Part shown: piece by piece, positions 57,879-64,000 of the stretch
Layout: each line of letters opens with the position of its first letter
Position numbering within the stretch: the first letter of the stretch is position 1
NCBI RefSeq assembly: GCF_001437205.1
Contig: NZ_JQAZ01000004.1
Coordinates: 62,001-126,000 of the forward strand
Length of the DNA stretch: 64,000 nt
DNA from: Lactobacillus selangorensis
GTDB lineage: Bacteria > Bacillota > Bacilli > Lactobacillales > Lactobacillaceae
Direction: 5' to 3'
Position numbers and translations under genes: made by a program
Notes under the pieces: model-generated
Database searches by the model: none
What the model saw: only the letters and a program-made list of their open reading frames with translations
Told to the model about the DNA's origin: nothing

Positions 57879-57926
57879 AAAAAAACAGCCACCCTATACC
57901 GCCGTTGAGCGTATATAGAGTGGCTG
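57879..57926 (-). terminator. Phage-supplied terminator now serving rplJ-rplL
   Basis: CAGCCAC / GTGGCTG outer stem with inner TATAC/GTATA and T7 on the minus strand, 24 bases past the rplL stop. It lies on the phage side of the att core. Confidence 0.88.
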
Positions 57927-57947
57927 AATTAGTTATACGAGGACAAT

Positions 57948-57962
57948 AATTACTTCAATGTA
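57948..57962. repeat. Right prophage attachment core (att repeat)
   Basis: AATTACTTCAATGTA, covering the last codons and stop of the intact rplL. Identical to 19349-19363. Confidence 0.88.
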
Positions 57963-58318
57963 ACTGTAGCGCCAACTTCTTCAAGTTGATCCTTGATCTT
58001 GTTAGCTTCGTCTTCAGTTGCGCCTTCCTTGATAACTGTAGGAGCATTATCAACCATGCCCTTAGCATCCTTAAGGCCTTGGCCTGTGATTTCACGAACA
58101 GCCTTGATAACCTTAACTTTTTCTTGGCCAGCTTCTGTTAATTCAACATCGTAGCTGTCCTTTGTTGCAGCATCGTCGCCGCCAGCAGCACCTGCAGCTG
58201 CAACTGGAGCAGCTGCAGAAACACCGAATTCGTCTTCGATTGCTTTAACTAAATCGTTTAATTCTAAGATTGTTGCATCTTTTAATTGATCAACAATGCT
58301 ATTTACATCTAAAGCCAT
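57950..58318 (-). CDS. rplL: 50S ribosomal protein L7/L12
   Basis: 122 residues: N-terminal dimerisation helices, Ala/Gly-rich hinge (about 35-50) and the C-terminal factor-binding domain ([20 protein letters not shown]). Stalk protein recruiting translation GTPases. The prophage is integrated exactly at its 3' end; the last codons T-L-K-stop are within the att core, so the reading frame is preserved. Confidence 0.97.
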   Translation of the reverse strand: MALDVNSIVDQLKDATILELNDLVKAIEDEFGVSAAAPVAAAGAAGGDDAATKDSYDVELTEAGQEKVKVIKAVREITGQGLKDAKGMVDNAPTVIKEGATEDEANKIKDQLEEVGATVTLK

Positions 58319-58378
58319 ATTTGTTTTCCTCCATTTTTTGGATGATTCTTAAATTAAGTGCGGTTTCAAACGAGCTGA

Positions 58379-58885
58379 TTAAGCAGCTGGTTCTTCGCCT
58401 TTCTTATCAGCAACAGCCTTAACAGCATAAGCCACGTTACGAACAGGTGCTTGCAATACGCTAAGCAGCATTGAGAGCATCCCATCGCGATCTGGTAAGC
58501 TGGCAAGTTCTTGGATTTCGTCGAGTGTTGCAAACTTGCCTTCGATCAAACCACTCTTCAGTTTGATTGTGCCGGTATCCTTAGCAAACTTAGCTAAGAT
58601 ACGAGCAGGCGCACTAACATCATCGTTAGAGAATGCAACAGCTGTTGGGCCGACGAAAGAATCGTTTAATTCTTCGAAGCCAGCAGCTTTAACGGCACGA
58701 CGCAGGTATGTGTTCTTGATAACTTCAAGCTTGACGCCTGAGTCACGTAATTCTTTACGTAATGCAGTTGCTTGTTCAACATTCATGCCTTTGTAGTCCA
58801 CAACAACAACAGAAGCAGCGTTCTTGAATTGTTCTGTGATACCGTCAACGACTTTTGCTTTTTCAGCAATAATCTTTTCACTCAT
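58379..58885 (-). CDS. rplJ: 50S ribosomal protein L10
   Basis: 168 residues ([41 protein letters not shown]). Stalk base that binds L7/L12 dimers and 23S rRNA, and represses its own mRNA through the leader upstream. Confidence 0.97.
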   Translation of the reverse strand: MSEKIIAEKAKVVDGITEQFKNAASVVVVDYKGMNVEQATALRKELRDSGVKLEVIKNTYLRRAVKAAGFEELNDSFVGPTAVAFSNDDVSAPARILAKFAKDTGTIKLKSGLIEGKFATLDEIQELASLPDRDGMLSMLLSVLQAPVRNVAYAVKAVADKKGEEPAA

Positions 58886-58928
58886 CTATGATTCACCTCC
58901 ATTTGTTTTTTGGTTGTCACTTTTTCGT

Positions 58929-59036
58929 AAAAAAAAGCTCCATGCCACCAAGACATAGAGGTTGAATACGTTCGTTCATTCCTCGGCAGGATATTAAGAC
59001 GTTTCCGTCACCTGAGTCTTAGGTAGAAAATAACCA
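58929..59036 (-). promoter_or_regulatory. Ribosomal protein L10 leader with attenuator hairpin
   Basis: The rplJ 5' leader, from the predicted start point to CTCTATG / CATGGAG plus T8 (58929-58960), an intrinsic terminator-like hairpin. The position and size match the Firmicutes L10 leader bound by the L10-L12 complex. The kink-turn was not checked base by base. Confidence 0.75.
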
Positions 59037-59042
59037 TAAATA

Positions 59043-59071
59043 AACTTACCATGAAATCCGGAAGGTGTCAA
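59043..59071 (-). promoter_or_regulatory. Promoter of rplJ-rplL
   Basis: TTGACA (59066-59071), 17 bases, TAAGTT (59043-59048) on the minus strand. Confidence 0.78.
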
Positions 59072-59123
59072 GCTAAATTCCTAAATTTACTGAAATAGTG
59101 CCCCCCTAAATCGACTTGAACCA

Positions 59124-59158
59124 CAAAAAAAGAAGTTTCTCCAAATGGAGAAACTCCT
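59124..59158 (-). terminator. Terminator of rplK-rplA
   Basis: AGGAGTTTCTCC / GGAGAAACTTCT hairpin with T7 on the minus strand, just past rplA. Confidence 0.88.
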
Positions 59159-59171
59159 TTTCACGCGCTGA

Positions 59172-59864
59172 TTACTTGAACGAGTTTGTGTCGATATGAA
59201 CACCAGGGCCAAAGGTTGGGTCGATGCTTAAGCTTTGGATGTAAGTCCCCTTAGCTGAAGCTGGCTTAGCCTTTAAGATGACATCGTTCAATGTCTTCAA
59301 GTTTTCATATAACTTGTCGTCATCGAAGGATACCTTGCCGATTGGTGCATGAACGATACCAGCTTTGTCGGCACGATATGTGACCTGACCAGCTTTGATA
59401 TCATTGACAGCTTTTGTAACGTCCATTGTAACAGTCCCAGTCTTAGGGTTTGGCATTAAGCCTTTCGGTCCTAAGATTCGGCCTAAACGACCCACTTTGG
59501 CCATCATTGGTGGTGTTGCAACAGCAACATCAAAGTCCAACCAGCCGTCTTGGATCTTTTGTACCAAGTCGTCGCTGCCGACAAAGTCAGCACCAGCGTC
59601 TTGTGCTTGTTGTGCTTGTGGGCCTTCAGCAAAGACAACAACTGTTTGTGTCTTACCTGTCCCATTAGGAAGTACAACGGCACCACGAATCTGTTGATCC
59701 GCCTTCTTGGTATCGATGTTTAAACGATATGCAGCAGAAACTGTTGCATCAAATGATGCATAGCTTGCTTTCTTTACTAAAGAAATTGCATCGTTGGCTG
59801 CGTATAATTTGTCTTTATCGACTAATTTAGCAGCGGCAATGTATTTTTTACCTTTTTTAGCCAT
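59172..59864 (-). CDS. rplA: 50S ribosomal protein L1
   Basis: 230 residues from ATG 59864 (SD GGAGG). [15 protein letters not shown] and [18 protein letters not shown] are the family signatures. L1 stalk protein, also a translational repressor of its operon in many bacteria. Follows rplK. Confidence 0.97.
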   Translation of the reverse strand: MAKKGKKYIAAAKLVDKDKLYAANDAISLVKKASYASFDATVSAAYRLNIDTKKADQQIRGAVVLPNGTGKTQTVVVFAEGPQAQQAQDAGADFVGSDDLVQKIQDGWLDFDVAVATPPMMAKVGRLGRILGPKGLMPNPKTGTVTMDVTKAVNDIKAGQVTYRADKAGIVHAPIGKVSFDDDKLYENLKTLNDVILKAKPASAKGTYIQSLSIDPTFGPGVHIDTNSFK

Positions 59865-59961
59865 TCCGGTTTTTCCTCCTTGCAAATGTGGTCAATGGAG
59901 AAAGCATTTTCTCCTTCCACCTGATTATTCAACTTTCATTGAAAATCCGTCTGTACAGAAA

Positions 59962-60387
59962 TTAGTCTTTAACAGTAAAGCCCATGCTCCGTGCAGTACC
60001 TTCAACCATGCGCATAGCAGCTTCAACATCTGCGGCGTTTAGGTCTTGCATCTTTGTTTCAGCAATTTGTTTCACTTGGTCTTTGGTGACTTCAGCGACT
60101 TTGTTCGTGTTCGGTTCACCTGAACCATGTTCAACACCGGCTGCCTTCTTTAAAAGAGTAGCTGCTGGCGGTGTCTTTGTGATGAAGTCGAATGAACGAT
60201 CTTCATAAACTGTGATGACAACTGGAATGATCATTCCGGCTTGATCAGCAGTACGGGCATTGAAATCCTTGGTAAAGCCCATGATGTTGATCCCTGCCTG
60301 GCCTAATGCTGGACCAACTGGGGGAGCAGGTGTTGCTTTCCCAGCAGGAATCTGTAATTTAACGATATGTGCAACTTTTTTAGCCAC
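59962..60387 (-). CDS. rplK: 50S ribosomal protein L11
   Basis: 141 residues. [25 protein letters not shown] is split around residues 9-33; the C-terminal rRNA-binding part ends [11 protein letters not shown]. GTPase-associated centre protein, cotranscribed with rplA. Confidence 0.97.
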   Translation of the reverse strand: MAKKVAHIVKLQIPAGKATPAPPVGPALGQAGINIMGFTKDFNARTADQAGMIIPVVITVYEDRSFDFITKTPPAATLLKKAAGVEHGSGEPNTNKVAEVTKDQVKQIAETKMQDLNAADVEAAMRMVEGTARSMGFTVKD

Positions 60388-60472
60388 GAGACATACCTCC
60401 TTGAGTCCGTGATGTGGTTAGATGGCCTTCTAAATTTGGCCTCCCACTTGTACGTAAAACATACAAATACTA

Positions 60473-60500
60473 ATTTAACATGATTCCGACGATTACACAA
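60473..60500 (-). promoter_or_regulatory. Probable promoter of rplK-rplA
   Basis: TTGTGT (60495-60500), 16 bases, TTAAAT (60473-60478) on the minus strand, with a small TTGTA/TACAA hairpin in the leader. Confidence 0.5.
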
Positions 60501-60517
60501 GGGCGACTTGCTGAAAA

Positions 60518-61066
60518 TTAGTCCGCATCATCCTCTTCGCGCCGCTTATAAACGGACGTGATGATTCCGTCATGCGTCTTTGATTTCACTAACCGCAGCG
60601 GAATTTCGGACGTTTCCGATTCAAATAAACGCTTGCCGGCGCCTAAAATGATCGGCATCGTCGCAATACAATAAATATCGATCAGGTCGGCCTTAATCAG
60701 CTCATCGACGATTGTAGCGCCGCCGACGACCCAAATATCCTTGCCGCCTTTTTCAACCAGATCGTTGACCAAATGGGCTGCATCTGTCTGAATGAACTTG
60801 ATTTCATCCGTATCCGGACGTGGCTTACGGGTCAATACATAGGACGTCATCCCCTGATAAGCCCAGCTATCGGGCGACGATTCATTGACAATCTGATTAT
60901 AAGTGTGGCGGCCCATAATGACCGTATCGATTTTTTTAATAAATTTAAAATAAGTGCGGTCATCGATCATTGCGGTCCCTTGACCACCAAACCAATTGAT
61001 GCTGCCTTCTTTGTCGGCAATATAGCCATCAAGGCTTTGCGCAATGTACAGTACAACCTTTTTCAT
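60518..61066 (-). CDS. Dihydrofolate reductase-family (RibD C-terminal-like) protein
   Basis: 182 residues from ATG 61066 (SD AGGAGG). YIAQSLDGYIADKEGSINWF at the N-terminus, VIMGRHTYNQI and DIWVVGGATIVDELIKADLID, all typical of the DHFR/RibD-C superfamily. Probably an NADPH-dependent reductase; not the housekeeping DHFR. It follows the alpha/beta hydrolase gene by 1 base. Confidence 0.86.
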   Translation of the reverse strand: MKKVVLYIAQSLDGYIADKEGSINWFGGQGTAMIDDRTYFKFIKKIDTVIMGRHTYNQIVNESSPDSWAYQGMTSYVLTRKPRPDTDEIKFIQTDAAHLVNDLVEKGGKDIWVVGGATIVDELIKADLIDIYCIATMPIILGAGKRLFESETSEIPLRLVKSKTHDGIITSVYKRREEDDAD

Positions 61067-61067
61067 T

Positions 61068-61949
61068 TTAATTTCCTCCTGCATCGGTCGGTTCCCACAA
61101 AAATTCGGTCAGGTCATGATCGACGACCGTATTTTCATGGAGCAGGCTGTGGGCGGCCCGTGCGCCGCGAATCACCACCTGCTGATAACTTTTGATGCGT
61201 TTTTGTAATAAGAAACGAATCGCAAAACTGCTTTCGACTGCCACCGAACCATCGTTCAGGCCGCCCCGCAATTGGTTGCCAGCAATGTTCAGAAACGACA
61301 GATCACGTGGCAGCGCATCAAGCCGCTGTTCAAAAAACTGATAGATTGGTGCTTTATGACTGGGTCCCTGATCAGTTAATTGGTAGACAAACACTTCTTT
61401 GCCGTCTTTGCCTAATTCCAAATCATTAAAGGGCGCCCCAATGGCAACCATTTTCGGTGTCTGCGGCAAATGCGGATTACGGCCATAAACGATCAAGTAG
61501 CGTAAAATGCTGACGCCGCCCATCGAATGACCGACCAAATTGACTGCATCGGCCCCTTCATTGTTTTTAAGTCGGTTCATGATGCGGGCAATCCACAGAC
61601 TTTGTTTTTGTTCATCGGCTCGATTATCTTCAAACAAGACCTGCACGGTTGGATTATCACGCCGATGCGACAAATGACCAGTCTGCAGCAGCGTCCCATC
61701 TTTGCGGACCCGAAACACAATTTCCTTTTTGGCAATGTGCAAATGTTCAAACCGAGCCAGCATTCGGCCAAATGACAGCCGGTTGCCGCTGTATCCGTGC
61801 ACAAAAACCGTCGGAACCGTTTGATAAGCAACATCGGCTTGATCCGTCACCAGCGGCTGCTTCGAAATGCGGCCGATTCGTAAAAACCACCAACCTAAAG
61901 CAATGATGCCAGCCAGCAACACAGCTGCCCCCAAAAGAAGAAACTGCAT
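61068..61949 (-). CDS. Membrane-anchored alpha/beta hydrolase (DUF915)
   Basis: 293 residues. One N-terminal transmembrane helix (about 3-24) predicted to anchor it outward, then TVFVHGYSGNRLSFG (oxyanion region), NLVGHSMGGVSILRYL (nucleophile Ser) and a late His in VVDHDLTEFLW. DUF915 proteins are common in lactobacilli; the substrate (probably a lipid or ester) is unknown. Confidence 0.86.
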   Translation of the reverse strand: MQFLLLGAAVLLAGIIALGWWFLRIGRISKQPLVTDQADVAYQTVPTVFVHGYSGNRLSFGRMLARFEHLHIAKKEIVFRVRKDGTLLQTGHLSHRRDNPTVQVLFEDNRADEQKQSLWIARIMNRLKNNEGADAVNLVGHSMGGVSILRYLIVYGRNPHLPQTPKMVAIGAPFNDLELGKDGKEVFVYQLTDQGPSHKAPIYQFFEQRLDALPRDLSFLNIAGNQLRGGLNDGSVAVESSFAIRFLLQKRIKSYQQVVIRGARAAHSLLHENTVVDHDLTEFLWEPTDAGGN

Positions 61950-61971
61950 TTTTCACGCCTCTTTTAAAAAC

Positions 61972-62529
61972 CTAGTTTTTATCGACCTGATCAAAGTCGA
62001 GTTCAGTACTTGTCTCACGGCCGAACATGTTGATGTTAACCTTCAGCTTCATCTTTTCATTATCGACTTCAGTGACTTTGCCCTCAAGTTTGGCAAACGC
62101 ACCATCCACGATGGTAACGGAATCGCCGACTTTGAAGTCAACATCGCTATGGCGAGTACTCATGCCCAATGAATGCAAGATTTGTTTAACTTCGCTGTCC
62201 AGCAGTGGTGTCGGTTTGCTCCCACCACCATGGGACCCGACGAAGCCAGTGACACCTGGTGTGTTCCGAACGACGAACCAAGCCTGATCGGTCATAATCA
62301 TTTCAACCAAAACATAACCAGGGAAGGTCTTCTTCATTTCAGTCTTTTCCTTGCCGTCTTTGATTTCATGTTCCTCTTCTTCAGGAACAACAACACGGAA
62401 GACGTTATTTTCCATTCCCATTGTCTTAGCCCGAGATTCCAAGTTGGTTTTCACTTTATTTTCGTAACCTGAATAAGTATGCAGGACATACCATTCTTTC
62501 TTTGTTGAATCGACACCGCTCTGCGCCAT
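61972..62529 (-). CDS. nusG: Transcription termination/antitermination protein NusG
   Basis: 185 residues: NGN domain (EWYVLHTYSGYENKVKTNLE, FPGYVLVEMIMTDQAWFVVRNTPGVTGFVG) and C-terminal KOW domain (VGDSVTIVDGAFAKLEGKVTEVD). Binds RNA polymerase and links it to Rho or the ribosome. Followed by the DUF915 gene; preceded by secE and a terminator. Confidence 0.97.
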   Translation of the reverse strand: MAQSGVDSTKKEWYVLHTYSGYENKVKTNLESRAKTMGMENNVFRVVVPEEEEHEIKDGKEKTEMKKTFPGYVLVEMIMTDQAWFVVRNTPGVTGFVGSHGGGSKPTPLLDSEVKQILHSLGMSTRHSDVDFKVGDSVTIVDGAFAKLEGKVTEVDNEKMKLKVNINMFGRETSTELDFDQVDKN

Positions 62530-62570
62530 GTTTACAGCACTCCTTTATTGTTTTTATTTGAAGGCAAAAT

Positions 62571-62594
62571 AAAAAAACCTCGTCACACGAAGTT
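62571..62594 (-). terminator. Terminator between secE and nusG
   Basis: AACTTCG / CGAGGTT stem with T7 on the minus strand. It implies attenuation or a separate nusG promoter. Confidence 0.75.
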
Positions 62595-62633
62595 TTCCTC
62601 ACCACTATTATACCAGATAATTGCTTTTTGAAC

Positions 62634-62807
62634 CTACTTTAAAATAAATAGTTTCAAGAGCTGTTCGATTACCCAGTCGATGACTGCGAAGAACGCAGCA
62701 AACAGGACTGACGTCACAATGACCGTCCATGTATCACGCCGGTTTTCCTTAAAGGTCGGCCAGGTGACTAATTTCATTTCTTCCACAACACTCTTTAAAA
62801 ACTTCAT
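62634..62807 (-). CDS. secE: Preprotein translocase subunit SecE
   Basis: 57 residues, single transmembrane helix (VIVTSVLFAAFFAVIDWVIE) after the amphipathic FLKSVVEEMKLVTWPTFKEN. Clamps SecY in the translocon. Between rpmG and nusG, the universal order. Confidence 0.94.
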   Translation of the reverse strand: MKFLKSVVEEMKLVTWPTFKENRRDTWTVIVTSVLFAAFFAVIDWVIEQLLKLFILK

Positions 62808-62820
62808 ATTCAGTTACTCC

Positions 62821-62970
62821 TTAACGAGTTTCCCGATGCAGCGTATGTTTTCCACAATGCTTGCAGAATTTTTTGAGTGCTAAGCGTTCCGTCCGATTGG
62901 CATTCGTTGAGACTGTGTAGTTTCGTGAACCGCAAACAGTACAAGCTAATGCAACTTTCTTTTCAGCCAT
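62821..62970 (-). CDS. rpmG: 50S ribosomal protein L33 (zinc-binding form)
   Basis: 49 residues: [19 protein letters not shown] and [17 protein letters not shown], so both CxxC pairs are kept (C+ paralog). Lactobacilli usually have a second L33 gene elsewhere. Confidence 0.93.
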   Translation of the reverse strand: MAEKKVALACTVCGSRNYTVSTNANRTERLALKKFCKHCGKHTLHRETR

Positions 62971-63054
62971 TGCGCTGCCTCCTCTAGTTTGTTTAATGAT
63001 TAACTTTCTTCACTCTATCATCTTGTTGAAAGACTGTCAATTACAGACCGATTA

Positions 63055-63084
63055 CAAAAAAAGATCGGAACTCCGATCTTTTTT
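63055..63084. terminator. Bidirectional hairpin terminator after sigH
   Basis: AAGATCGGA / TCCGATCTT with A and T runs on both sides; the right end overlaps the sigH stop. Confidence 0.85.
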
Positions 63085-63652
63085 AAACGTTAAAATACTG
63101 GCGGTACTTGCGCCGGCACCGTTGCATCGCGCCTTGCAGCTGCCTTGGTGTCCAGTCAAATCGGGCACATACTTCAGCCTCGCTGTATTCGCCCAGCAAG
63201 ACCCGCAAAGCCGCTTGTTCCGACGGTGACAACATTTCGACGTAATAATGCCGAATCTCATCACATTGACTAATCATGGCATTAAATTCGATCTGCCGCT
63301 CGATTCCGTCCGCAGACTGCTCGCAGAGCACCTCGTAGGATAAAGCTTGTTTCTGAGCCAGTCGCTTTTGCGCCAGCTCATAACGGACCAAACTATTGAG
63401 TTCGTTGTGCAAGTTGAACTGATAAAAACTCGCAAAACGCGACCCGCGGTGTGGTGTGAAAATACAGCACGACCGATAACAAACAAACCGAGCCCGCTGC
63501 AGCCAATCATCTTCATCAAACAGTCGCAGCGAATACGGCCAAAACATTTTACGGACCATTGGCAGATAACGTTCAAACAAGCTTTGCAAAGCTTCGCTGT
63601 CCCGTTGTGCCGTCCGTTCAATCAATTGTTGTTCCCAATGATCAGAAGTCAT
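63083..63652 (-). CDS. sigH: Sigma factor of the SigH/ComX type
   Basis: 189 residues. Sigma-70 region 2-like core (FERYLPMVRKMFWPYSLRLFDEDDWLQ) and a C-terminal region 4-like HTH (LGEYSEAEVCARFDWTPRQLQGAMQRCRRKYRQ). The locus rae1-sigH-rpmG-secE is conserved. In lactobacilli the homolog is linked to competence-gene transcription rather than sporulation. Divergent in sequence, as usual. Confidence 0.85.
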   Translation of the reverse strand: MTSDHWEQQLIERTAQRDSEALQSLFERYLPMVRKMFWPYSLRLFDEDDWLQRARFVCYRSCCIFTPHRGSRFASFYQFNLHNELNSLVRYELAQKRLAQKQALSYEVLCEQSADGIERQIEFNAMISQCDEIRHYYVEMLSPSEQAALRVLLGEYSEAEVCARFDWTPRQLQGAMQRCRRKYRQYFNV

Positions 63653-63715
63653 TGCAATTCCTCCCTGATTGGGAACCGGATGGTAAGCCTATTATGCCAG
63701 ATATGAGACCGCTTA

Positions 63716-64000
63716 TCAATCTTTTTTATTACTTAATTGATCCCGAATTTTTTCCAACAACAGCAGCTGCTGATTATTCCAAGGCTGGTTGCGGTTTAAA
63801 CGGTGATCGTAGTAGCGTTTCGTATCATCCTGAATGTCTTTTTTGACTCGTTGGACCTCCCGATAGAAGTCATGCGACGAGATTCGCAGCGCACCACGAG
63901 AAAAAACCGTCCACTGTTCAGCCTGATCACTCGTTACGACAGTGACCTGCGTAATCCGGCTGCTGAGCTGTTCGGCCAATTTTTCAATGTAGCTGTCAGC
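63716..64000 (-). CDS. rae1: NYN-domain ribosome-dependent mRNA endonuclease Rae1 (YacP), C-terminal part
   Basis: The frame is open to the right window edge, so the N-terminus is missing. Visible: ADSYIEKLAEQLSSRITQVTVVTSD and FSRGALRISSHDFYREVQ, which match the PIN/NYN fold of Rae1, an endonuclease that enters the ribosomal A site. Upstream neighbour of sigH as in Bacillus. Confidence 0.86.
   Translation of the reverse strand, partial: ADSYIEKLAEQLSSRITQVTVVTSDQAEQWTVFSRGALRISSHDFYREVQRVKKDIQDDTKRYYDHRLNRNQPWNNQQLLLLEKIRDQLSNKKD

Larger units (their letters stand above)
19349..57962. mobile_element. Complete-looking temperate siphovirus prophage, 38.6 kb
   Basis: Bounded by the 15-bp direct repeat AATTACTTCAATGTA, with a tyrosine integrase at the right end and accessory genes at the left. 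All modules are present: integration, lysogeny switch, replication/recombination, late activator, packaging, head, tail, lysis. Head genes are SPP1-like. Three genes are interrupted (recT, DUF1064, SGNH tail protein), so inducibility is uncertain. Confidence 0.95.

Overview
The window is about 64 kb of a Lactobacillaceae (low-GC Gram-positive, Firmicutes) chromosome carrying a complete-looking 38.6 kb siphovirus prophage. The host identity rests on gene order. The left arm has tsaB-rimI-tsaD beside ydiF, and tadA-ffs-dnaX-ybaB-recR-yaaL-tmk-darA-holB-yabA-rsmI. The right arm has rae1-sigH-rpmG-secE-nusG-rplK-rplA-rplJ-rplL. Both are the standard Bacilli/Lactobacillales orders. Nothing in the sequence fixes the species.

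Left chromosome (1-19348): ydiF end, an orphan PTS IIB, the t6A tRNA-modification genes, a folate ECF S component under a THF riboswitch, an asparaginase, a MerR regulator with its divergent reductase target, an acyl-ACP thioesterase, the replication/repair operon with the SRP RNA, tadA, a methyltransferase and mprF. Upstream of the mprF promoter lies a tandem array of about 130-bp palindromic repeats whose stems covary between copies.

Prophage (19349-57962): it is bounded by a 15-bp direct repeat that is the 3' end of rplL. The phage therefore rebuilds the last codons and stop of rplL and gives it a new terminator, while the original terminator is stranded 38.6 kb away. From the right end the order is: integrase, two lipoproteins, ImmA-like protein, CI-like repressor (+ strand), then Cro, early/replication genes (PD-(D/E)XK nuclease, RecT, DnaD-like initiator, SSB, DUF1064, ArpU/RinA-type activator), a structured noncoding stretch with tRNA-like elements, packaging, head, tail, host-recognition enzymes, holin and endolysin (all - strand). 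Late genes show SPP1-type portal and minor head proteins, a G/GT -1 frameshift, a large tape measure and teichoic-acid-directed tail enzymes (GDPD and SGNH).

The most unusual part is the accessory region at the left prophage end (19.4-23.6 kb). It holds (i) a self-contained mini-CRISPR unit next to the lysin gene: a consensus-like promoter, two type I-E-like repeats exactly one 33-nt spacer apart, and a terminator, with no cas genes in view. (ii) Beside it is a + strand cassette of SNF2-type helicase, IbrA-like PAPS-reductase-family protein, IbrB-like ParB-domain protein and a small basic protein, with its own palindrome-bearing promoter overlapping a divergent consensus promoter. Both look like inter-element conflict modules.

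Three phage genes are interrupted: recT and the DUF1064 gene by frameshifts, and the SGNH tail protein by one in-frame TGA. Either the prophage has begun to decay, or some of these are recoding events or sequence errors.
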